From Diphasiastrum complanatum (Eukaryota; Streptophyta; Lycopodiopsida; Lycopodiales; Lycopodiaceae), in assembly GCA_029204225.1 (NCBI GenBank), contig CM055113.1:7221852-7285851 (forward strand): a stretch of DNA of 64,000 nt. Reading direction: 5' to 3'. The position numbers and the translations under genes were made by a program. Below, piece after piece: positions 12,052 to 24,000 of the stretch. The notes under the pieces are model-generated. The model made no database searches, was not told where the DNA came from, and was given only the letters and a program-made list of their open reading frames with translations. How positions within the stretch are numbered: the first letter of the stretch is position 1; each line of letters starts with the position of its first letter.

Positions 12052-15000
12052 AAAACTGACAGAGTAGTAAAATTAATGAATGGTTCACTTTGCAGGTCAA
12101 GCAGCAACTAGGAAAATTACAAGAAGTAGCTGGGCCAGATCCAAATTTTCCTGATGTTTGCTTTGCAGGTGCAGGAAAGTGAGTAGAAACTTTTTGGTTT
12201 CCTAACATTTGTTGTTAAAAGATGATTCCCACTACTGCTTAGGATTTTGGCTTTTGTGATTTGAGCTAGTTAAGCAAGGCATGCATATATTTGCCATTTC
12301 AAGCTAGTTGTGACTTCCCTTGAAATGTTTTGGTATTTGTAGTTTTTCTCTTCAGTACTGCTGTAAAAGTTGCATCTGCTTCCATCCTAGCGTCTTTTAT
12401 TTGGAACAAGTGCTCATACAATGCTAGGATGCTACCTAACAAAGCTTTACTTGGATGCTATAGTGATCCTATAGATTTGCCAAAGCATTTTCCATCAGTT
12501 GACCTTGTCTTTGAAGGTGGGGAAGTGGTATCCTTGGCACCAGAAAATTATTTATTTCGGGTTTGAACACAACCAGGTTCCCATTTCTGTTTTCTGTTCT
12601 CAATCATGAAGAGCATGCAAAAGCCTAGTGTGATACTTACTATACACTGTTGTTTTCATGTCTGGCCGACAGTCAATGGCTGATTGTCTTGTATGCTCAA
12701 CTCAAGTTTACTCAAGCTAGCAAATATTTGTGGTTGCAGCATACACGAGTTCCTGGAGCTTATTGCTTGGGTATATTCAAAAATGGAAAGGATCCAACAA
12801 CTTTGTTAGGAGGTAAGTGAATTTGGGTTATGTACCTTAGCATTGTTTAAGATTATACAGCACAATTATCATGCGTTTCTTTACTTGGTGGCTGATTCAC
12901 CCGTCCCACTGAAAAAATAATGAACAAAAGAGGGGGGGGGGGGGGGGGGGGGGGAGGAAAGGGGGCAAGCTGCATTGCTTCTCCATGCCGCCTGTGACTC
13001 CATGAATCCAGCTAGCAAGAGGGTGTTAGAATCAAGAATCAAAACGTATGCAAAAATCCCCTTGATCCTCCCTTAAATAAGATTAACTCGGAAATATCAG
13101 TATGCTGACTTTATGACTAATTAGAACTTGCATGTAGCATGTAGAGTCTCTTACAGTCCAGTAGTCTTTCGCCCAGTATTTGGGCCCTCATTGAGCTACA
13201 TGACCAAGTTTTGGCAATACTTGTTTCTTTTGGATTTCGAATCTGGAATCACATATAGTGGAGTTCTAATAAGATAAATATCGTTAATAGGTTAGAGTGA
13301 TCACATTTACAATCTATTGTCTACTAATACACCCTAGTGACGTTTTATGCCAGCTGGAATAATGCAAGGTTGGCACCTTGAATATCAAGGTAAATTCATC
13401 TCAATAACTACACAGTGCCACTAACAAAATGCTAGTGCCACCGGATGTGTGCAATCCACAGTCTTTTTTTCAGAAATGTTGTGTCCACCGTGAACAAATC
13501 TGCAACCAATTTGATCAAGCAGCATTTGAATTAATTAGTCTCCCATTTCTATGAGATTCATTATCAGCTAGGAGTATTATTCATGAGGTTAGATGTCACC
13601 TTGTACAGATAATTGATATTTTCTTCTTTACCCGGCAATTGCAAATGACCTTGGATTGGTATGAGGTTTGAAAAAGAGACAAAACTAGAGTCAGCATAGG
13701 TATGCTTCACATCCTTTCTCGGCAACACATTTTTTTTTGAAAAATTGAGCTCTTTGCTGAAAGGCACACTTTCCAACGAGGGGCCTAGAGTACATCTGAT
13801 GACATCGTTTTTTATAGAGATTCTGCCACATCAGAGGTGCAGCATATACATTAGGATAGTCGCCTTTGTCCCCAACCACATATCAGGGACCACATTGTTG
13901 AACACTATTCTTTGAACACATGGGACGATATTGTGAGGGAAATCTCGGGCACACTCTTAAATTGGAAGATTAAGTTATTGTGTAGAGTTTCAAGACTCTG
14001 GTCTCAAACCCCGCAACGGTTTCTTTAATAGGTTAAAAGATATATTTTTTGTTAAGTCTAGCGAGTTATAAATTGGAATCAAGTCATGTATATTGCTCGA
14101 CAGATTACGAGAGTTGTTAAGCCTGATTTTGCTAAGTATCCGTGTTTCATATAGAGACATTTGTTCCTTGAAAGACTCATTTCTATGTTGTGAGATATTT
14201 TATTATCTATTATTTTGCAGTATCTAATTTTCTGCACAAGTATATGATAAATGTGATGCACGTACTTACGAGATTCTGTTACCATGGAAATGGTCAGAGT
14301 ATCTACTCAGGAGGTTACACATTACCTTTTGTACAAATATGTTTCACTTTCTTCTTGACACTCTCACATGCAAACAAACTAGGATCGATCTGAAGTTTGA
14401 AAAGGAGACAAAACAGGAGTAGAGTAGGTAGGCCCACGTTTTTTTTCTCCATAACAACACACTCTGTTTTGGCAAGTTATCTGAAAGGCAACACATTCCA
14501 AGGGGTGCCTAGATTTCAGTTTTGATATTTTAGTGGAGGGGCTCACTCATTAGAGTTGGAGTACATACAACAGGGATAGTTGTCTTCATACCCAACCTAT
14601 GTACCATGGAACATCACCATTTATTGATTTTTTCTCTGCATATCATAAAGTGATTTTGTTACTTGGCTAAGCAACATTCATGAATCACAACAAAATCTTC
14701 TTGAATAATACACGATGAAAGCCTTTGAAGATTATCACTGTCGACTCATGGTAGTAAGGCAGCAGGCCACATCATGTGTTCAGAGATGCAATCATGCATG
14801 CGCTTCCGCTTGATATTATACAGTGTCAATGTTGTGGTCATTTACATTTCTTTTAAAAAATATGCTAATAGTTTTTGTTCACCAGAGATAACTGAGCACG
14901 TCAGTATTTAGGGAAGTTTATATTATTGGGTGAAACATGTCCCAACACAGCGCTGACTTTTTTTTATTGATTGTGAGGAATATTGAATTGTGGTCTTGAG

Positions 15001-18000
15001 TGAGTGAGTTGGGAATATTCCAAAATTGAGCTTTCTTTGTTGCTTGTTGGTCACGAGAGATCTGTAGCTGGATACTTCCAAGTTTTCATGTCTCACATTG
15101 AAATATCCTTCGTTAATAACACATGACTCTGATGTTATTTCTTGAACATTCAAAGTTTTAAATTGAAACAAATCTTGTATTAAGTAATGTGACGGATGGT
15201 CTGTTCATGTAGCAAGGTAAATATCACTCGAACTCTTTGCACGATAAAACGTTTATTTGATCCCTTTTATGCAGGAATAGTTGTAAGGAATATGCTTGTG
15301 ACGTACGATCGTGCAAAGGACAAGATTGGATTCTGGAAGACAAAGTGCACTGATCTCTGGATGAATCTGCCAGCTGTTGTACCCCCATCAGGTGCAGAAC
15401 CAATCAAAGATCCAAATGGAATCTCACCAAGTCCAGAACGTTTACCGCCGTCATCTGGACCAAAGGAAACACCTGGAACACCCCAGTCTCAATATGTTCC
15501 AGTTCCAGCACCAGAACAAGGAGCAGGTGATATTGGCAGTTTATAGATGAGAGACGGATTTTTTCTTTTGCTTTACATTTCATCTAGTTGTGCTCAATTT
15601 ACTGTTGACATAAATGGATTGCAACAGTCATTTTGAATTTGAAAGATACCTCTTTCATCATTCAAAAGCAAAGTGACCAAGTTCACCACCATAATCTCAC
15701 TTGCCTTGTCTGTTTTATCTGGCCGAGGGAATATTGTTGATGGTGCTTGGTCGTCTGTAATCTGCATCTTTTTGATCCCTTCACATAGGTCTAGGGGGCG
15801 CTAACCCCTAAACCGAGGCCTACCTAGTTATGTCTTTTGGTGACATAACATTTGACCTCAGGAATGCAGGTGAGAAGATTCATAAGCAATAACACCAGAA
15901 TTTTGATAAAGGAGAGTCCTTACACCCATAAAATTGACATTGTTTCAACATTGAATTTAGTCAAAATCAGGTGAGATAAGGATGGGAGCAGTGACAAGGT
16001 GATCTTTGAGACAATCAAAGGCCTCTTGACATGAAGAAGTCTAGTTAGCAGATTCATCTTTGTGAAGCAACTCATGTAAAGGATGTGTGATGTGAGGACT
16101 CTGGCATTGAGAATAAAGTTTTCAAATGGCTGTTATAGTAAGAGGAAGGTAACACCATGTGCACCGGCCCTTCACTCCCTACACAAAGATCAATAGGTCC
16201 TACCATTCCCATACAAAGGTAAGGAGGTGGGGGGAATCAATGGATAACCACCCACCTAGGAATCATGGGAAAATTGACATAGTGGCATAGGTGAAAAATC
16301 GATGATACAATACTTTTCCAATTATGTGAGAAATTTCAAGTACTAGGTTCAAAGGACTAGGTGGCTAATAATCTTGTGTCTATTTTGATTTTTATAATAA
16401 CCTTGGAATTCACCGATCTTGGAAACATCTATTTCAAACTATGTATTGAGTATCTTCACTGTCAAACACATGTAACTCTTTCAGATTTCAAACTTGCAAC
16501 CTTTTCGTTTATAGGCCAATCTTCTTTGTCAACTCCTATGTGTGAAAGAGAGTCAAGACCATGAATCATTCATGCATTGGTGGCTGTGAACGTGAGAGTA
16601 TCTTCTCTATCAAACAAACAAATTCATGTGGTGCTATTGCATGTATGGCCTGAACACCTTAACTGATCAATTTTCATTTCTGTCTGAAAGAGAAAAGATG
16701 TCATTTTAATTGTTCTTAACAACACTTAAAACTCCAGGTGTTCTTTTTCTTGTGTGGATCATTCATCTTCCACCCTATTATTTAAGTTGGAAAGCTAAGA
16801 AAGTTCTACTTCTTGGTTTCACAGCCGAGCGCTGGTCCAAGCACTTCAAAGCAATGTGCCTCTTTGTTTCCATCTTGTTCCGCCAGAATTTTACATCATG
16901 GTTGTGGGAATGCTACAAACTTAATTTGGAGACAATCACTCAAAGATTTCTGACGCATCAAGGCATGCTAATTCAGAACTAGTAGGATATTGTATTTGTT
17001 CTTATGTTACTAGTTTCAATAGCCTGTTTTTCTGATCAATATATTCATGTTTCCAGCACACTACGTTGGTGGCATAGAAGTGCAAATGATACTGAGTACA
17101 AACTATTCAATATTCAGCACCTTAACTTCAGAGTTTCTAGAAGTTATTGCACATGAGCTGGATGTCAAACGTAGTCAGGTATGGGTGCTTTTGTAGCAAT
17201 CTTTCTTACAAACTTTGGTTTATTTTTACAGATGTGAACCTTCTTTTAGATTCTGAATCCAAATCACAGATTGCTGGAAAATTTGTTTGGATGCTTGTAG
17301 AACCTGATTGTGGTTCTCTAACCCAGCCACCAGTGATCTTTTCAAGTGCTAACTTACAGCACTAAATCCTTGGAAAGCCTCTCTTATCATCTTTTACATA
17401 GTTGTTTGCTGCAGCTGAAACAGCTAATTTGCATCTTGTAGGTTAGCATTGTTAAGTACAAGGACCAAGGAAGAAATGTCTCTGTGCTTTGGCGAATTTT
17501 GCCAGCAGCCACAGAAAATCAGATTATGGGAACGACTGCTCAGGTGCGATACATAACTTTGACCAGACAAAATGTTTGCTTGTGGGATGTTAATTATCCA
17601 ATTCAAAAAGAAAGTTTATGTAAAATTGTCACATGTAAAGGGTTGATCATGGCTATCATGCAGAATTAAATATTTTCCTACTTTGTGAATTTAGTCTGTT
17701 TAGGTGTTGCTAATAGTTTTCATTATTGTGCAAGCAGAGCATTATCTCCCGCCTACAGGGACATGAAATTCATCTAGGTGGTCATTTTGGAATGTATGAG
17801 CTGACAAGCTGGAAAATGATTCCGACTTCAACCAGGTACTTGTAATCACTGCTTAATGCTGTTTGAGGTCAGCTGATTCTGTTTGTTTTGACGAAATGAA
17901 TCTTACTTTGAAATCCTTCAGTAGGTGAGAAATAACTATGCTTTCCTGTCCTCTTCTGTTTCCAAACTGCACAGAGACGATGATGATGACCTGGACCTTA

Positions 18001-21000
18001 ACTAGCAGCTGTTTGCTTGTTTCTATAGACAGAATGTTTATTTCTGTGTTGACTCCCTGAAAAAGAAAGGATCCAGGCATGCTAGAATTGTTACTAGATC
18101 GTATTAAATGGTAATAATAAAGACGCCGTACATCAATATTCTTTCAAAACTCAGACAGCAACTCATGCTTGGGTACTGATGAGCCATAAACAGTGCTGGT
18201 TGGCTAAGATTTTTTTGTTTGTTGAATATTATAGTTTTAATACAGATCCTTTTGAGTCTTTTGGTTGTCCCTGAGCTTTACTTTATAACATCACTGACTT
18301 CTCAAATAAAATTTGTGAATTTGGATACATTTTATATACTTGAAATACTAAAACGTTTGCTACACCAATGACTGCTTGGGGGAAAACATGCTTGTTGATG
18401 CTCATGTATATAGCCAGCAGACAACTATAAGCACCACGGAAGATCATGTCAGACTTTCTATCGCAAAGGGGCTCTGCCATAATGGAAAAGCTCAGAAGGA
18501 AGCTTGCTTCGGGGCAGAGCTGCGCAGTGTTGTTTCTCAAAAAGAGATGCTTAATTGCAGGAGTTTCTCTTTTAGGCAAGCAACAACAACTCGAGTCTAG
18601 AGAGTTGTAGCTTCTCTTTAACTAGACATTCATAGTTCTACACAGGAGAGTTGAAGCACGTAATAGTCACAGATTACAGAAATAGTAACCTCCTGACATA
18701 GCTGGGAATGATCATGATGGAGAGAATTAATGAGAGAATGAAGTGCCAAAGAAGCCAAGACAAGGAAACATTCAAAGGATTGCTCCCCTGACGGAGTCAT
18801 GAAGATGAGAACCTACAGTACATTTGTGGTCTGGACTTGTATAGTGTCCGTGTTCTAAAATTGTTGTTTTCAGTTTGTCTTTATGTTATCTAGAATTGAA
18901 TTTGAGAGTAAACAGACTATCTGATGTAGCAACCTTAGGATTCACAAAACCATTATTATCTTTACTGGGCAGTATGCTTTTTGGCATATGAGTATGGTAA
19001 ATATGTGAAAAAAATGCTTAAATTGGCAAGTCTAGCTATGTTAAACAATGTGAATATGTACATTAGTGGGTCCCACACGTGTGAGTTCAAAATTGCCACG
19101 TGGGAATGTACTCTAGAGTAGGTTAGATCAAGTCTAAAAGGTTGGTCAAGTTTGTTTGGTAGTGTTCCTACATTATAGGACCAAATTCCTAAATTTATGG
19201 AGTTGGTTGATCAATCTAGCCACCTACATGGCAAGGCTAAAGGATGAGGCTAGAGTGGAAAATTAGGGCAAAAAAGCTCAATCAACTTCCTTATTACATG
19301 CTGGATTTTCACTTAACTCGAGGTGGGGAAGAGGCTTTCTTTTTATTACCATCTCTCCATAGTAATGCTTTCGATTAACTTTGAGAGCTTATTGCCAAAC
19401 TCGACCTTCTACACTATGTACATTGATTTCCTTTGGATCTAAGCAAGAACTAAGTGTTCCTAACATCATTTGCTGTCTACAAGTCATACTGAGTACCGTT
19501 TCACACGTGTGTGTGGCGTACATCACTTTGGGTTTATGATTTTGGGTTGCTCTTGCTTGATGCATGTAGAATTGTGAATCTAGATCTCAATGTTGTGTGT
19601 CTGCATTTGTTTTATGATCAATCAATCAATCACTCTCGTGAGTCATTAATAGACAAGTAAGGTCCAAAGTATTGTACTTTGACATGGTATCAGAGTGAGG
19701 TACAAGAGGCAATCATTAATCTTGTGTACAATCCAAAATTAGCAAGTTTTGATTCAAAAAGCTAGTATTGGAGGGCCTACTAGAAATCGGATAAAAATAA
19801 TTTCCATTTTTCATTAGATCCATAAAAAATCATAGTGATAGATCTTGATGATTGTTTTGGTGCTAGATCTAGGAAAAAGCATGTATGTTTGCATGCCATT
19901 GATTGGATTTGACTTTGTGTCATGAATCTAATTAATTGAGGCTAGGATCAAGCCCTCTTAAAGTGTTTAATAGGTCTTGAAAAACCATCAAGAAGAAAGT
20001 ATAAGTGTTTAGCCATTTTTTGTCCAAAAATAGCCAAAATTGACTTGATTTGATTGTAGCTTGATAGAATCTCATCTCATCTTCATTTCATCTTTGTGAG
20101 GAAGTGCTAGAACCATGGCTAGAAGTCCATTGAGAGGGCTAGAAGCCAAATTTGAGAGAATCACTACAAGAAAGACCTTCGTGAGTTATCAAATCAAAAC
20201 CAATTTATTGTGCATTTGTTTGTAGAATTAACTAGTGCGATGGGAACAATTGGTGCTTTCCTTTAAACTCTACAAACTATTCCATTTGGAAGGTGTGGAT
20301 GGAGTCACTAATGGTGCTCCAAGACCTCTATGAATTTGGGCTTGAAGAAGAGGATGAAAAATCTAAGCTAGCACTTCATTGCATTAAATTGAATGTTAGT
20401 AATGATCTTTTGAAAGAAGTCCCTTCTTGTACATCGGCCAAAGAGGCATGGGATTCATTGAAATCCATTTAAGTGAGGAAATGCACAAGATTATGTGCTT
20501 AGAATCAAGTCCCTCAACAAAGAGTTAGCCTCTAGATAATGAGCTTGCTCAAGTGGTCCTTAATGGTCTAGGTGATGAATTCACAAATTTGGTCCAAAGC
20601 TTTGCCATCCAAGACACTTTGCCTACAATTGAAAAACTTTATAGTGTGCTTGTAGCTGAAGAGTGTAGGATGCTCCACACAAAGGCTAGGATGAACTCCT
20701 TGTCACTGCATGATGGAGAAAATTGGGTCCATCACAAATTAAGACAAACTTAACATGGCCTAAATAACTAAATACCCATGGTTACACAAATCTCGACCTT
20801 TTGGGTCAAAGTAACCTATGGATTAACTTTAGCATAGTCATTTATTTCTAACACCCTCCTTAAATGACAATGCATAAAATGAAATCTTTACTATATAACA
20901 AAGCCACTACGTGGAAATTTAAAGCTTTGCATAAAGCTTCAAATTTCTCTCTAGGCAATGCCTTAGTGAAGAGGTCTGCAATATTATCCTCTATAGGACA

Positions 21001-24000
21001 ATACTCAAGTAAAATGTCGCCATCATGAGTCTCTCCCGAACAAAGTAATAATGGATCTTGATGTGCTTCGTCCTCGCATGAAAAACAGGATTCCGTGCAC
21101 TTTGACTATCACTCAAGATAAGAGTGGCTGAGGGCTCGCCAAACTTCATGTCAACAAGTAGTCTTCTCAGCCATAAACCTCTGTTGTGGCTGAAAATATC
21201 GCTCTATATTTTGCCTCACTAGAAGAAGTAGCTATAGTGGGCTGCTTTTTACTTGACCAAGAAGTTGCAGAATTTCCATAGAAAAAGCAATGTTCACTTG
21301 TAGAGCGTCTAGTGTCTTGATCTCCACCCCAATCCGAGTCACTTAAACCAACCAAACATGCATCATCACAAGCAGGAAAAATCAGTCCATGATTTCTTGT
21401 TCGTTGAAGATATCTAAAGATTCTCTTCAACGCTTTCCAATGTGATGTCATCGGGGCATGCATGAATTGACTCATGAGTGAGACACTATAAGAAATGTTT
21501 GGTCTTGAATTACATAGGTAAATGAGACAGCCAATAGCTTGACAATATAAAGTAGTATCAAATGGTTCACCATCACCTTGACTACTTAATTTCAGGCCCG
21601 TCTCCATAGGTGTAGCAACCGGCTTGCAATCTTCCACCTTGAACCGCTTCAAAATCTGTCCAATGTAGCGTTCTTCAGAGATGAAAATTCCAGCCTCTTC
21701 TTGTACAAATTCAAGACCAAGATAAAAGTGCAATAGGCCTAAATCTAAGGTTTCAAAAACCGTACCAAGATCAAGTATTAAAGCATCAATCTGCTGCTCA
21801 TTACTTCCCGTAAGAATAATATCATCAACATAAAGCAAAATAATGATGATAAAATCTGCGGTATGCTTGACATAAAGAGTAGATTTATTAGGACTATTAG
21901 TAAACCCACGCTCACAAAAGTAGGCATGTATCTTTTGATACCACATCCTTGGGGCTTACTTCAATCCATAAAGTGCCTTCTTGAGAAGATAAACTTTATT
22001 TTCTTGGCCTTCAACCAAAAAACCAGCAGGTTGTTGAAGGTACACTTCCTCATTGAGATCACCATTGAGGAATGCTGTCTTTATGTCAGGTTGCCGCAAA
22101 CGCCAACCAACATGGGCAGCCAAAGAGGTTACTATCGTCACGGTAGTCATCCGAGCGGTAAGAACAAAAGTCGATCCCCTTTTGCTGAGCATAGCCTTTG
22201 GCAACAAGCCTTGCCTTGTACCTTTCAACAGTACCATTTGCTTTGTACTTGATTTTGTATACCCATTTAGAACCAATTGTCTTCTTCCCATGAGGAAGAT
22301 CAACAAGAACCCAAATTTGGTTCTTCATGAGTGAGTCATACTCATCTTGCATCGCATCCTCTCAACATTTTACTCCCTTGGCCTGCTCATAAAAAACAGG
22401 TTCTTCTGCAACATCTCCATGAGATGTAAGAGCAAAATCTGAAAAATCAGCATAGTCCACTGATTTTCAAACTTCATAAGGAGTTAATACTTTCAATGCT
22501 TTAGTAGGACAACGATTGCTTATGTATGCTGCCGATATAACCACTTCAGCCCAAAACTTGTGAGGCAGCCCCTTTGCTTTGAGCATGCAACGGGCCATCT
22601 CCATAAGTGTGCGATTCTTTCGCTCGGCAACACCATTTTGTTGAGGCGTATAGGGAGTTGTCATTTGATGTAGAATTCCCTTTTCTCCAAGAAATGCACC
22701 GAACGTATTCTTAATGTATTCCCCTCCTCGATCGGTGTGTAGGGTCTTCAAAGAATGCCCAAACTGATTTTCCACCATTGCTAGAAAATCTTTGAAACGT
22801 TAAAAAACTTCCGATTTAGCCTTCATAGGATAGATCCATGTAAAACGCGAAAAGTCATCAATAAAAGTCACAAAATAGACACTTTCCAATGGATTCGGTT
22901 CTCATTGGACCACAAACATCACTATGAACCAAATCAAATTTATCAAGAACCCTTATAGTTCCATCAATTGGAAAAGGTTTCCTTTGAAACTTTCCAAGTA
23001 TGCACCCCTCGCATACATGCCCTTCCGGTTGCTCAATAGTAGGAATGTCTTCTACCATATTAAATGTCTTCAGCTTCTTCAAACTTGCAAAGTTGAGATG
23101 CCCAAACCTTGCGTGCCACATTTCAGCCAACTCCAATGATTGTGATGTAGAAGCAAGAAGACATGTAGAGGGAATTCGTCGCTCGTAGGTATCCATAATG
23201 AATAAGCCACCATGCATCGTTCCCGAAACAATAATCAAGAGTGATCTTTTAGGATCCTTGACAAGACACTTATCTTTTTTGAACTCAACAACTAGCCCTT
23301 TCTTCAACATAGTTGAAACCGAAAGAAGATTCTTCTTGATTCTCGGAACATAAAGCACATTCTTAATGTACTTTTCTTCACCATTAGGCAAAATGATGGC
23401 TACAATTCCAATTCCATGAATAGAATAAGATGCATCATCCGTACAATCTAGTGAATGCTTCTTTGCGAGAAGTCATATGACGAGTAGCACCACTATCAAT
23501 CACCCATTCAATGGGCTGAAAATCAGCAACTTGCAAAACAGAATCTGAATTCCTCATAGATGTAGTAGTACTAGTAGAAGCAATATTAGACACAAAAGCA
23601 TAGTCTTGGTTAAATAGATCACCACTAGCTTCAAGCTCTTGCTCCAAAGTAGCAAGTGAAGCACTAGTATCAATTCCTTTACTCTCCTCTTTCGCAAGCT
23701 TCTTCTTACAATCCTTGATGAAGTGCCCATACCTTTTGCAATAATGGCACTTCCCTTTCTTCTTTTGAGTGTTGACATTTTGACCTCCAACGGGCTTTTG
23801 CTCATCCTTGGAAGGAGGCTTCCCCTTTCCTTTTGACGCTTTGCCCTTGCCTTTCGTGAAGAAAACTTGATCTTGTTGAGTGTCACCCGCAAAGTTTTGC
23901 CTCGTTTGCTCCTCTTGAAGAAGCAACCCAACAAGTTCATCAAAGGAGAGTTGTTGTCCCCTAAGAGAGATACTCAAAGATGAAAGAAATGGAAGATAAG

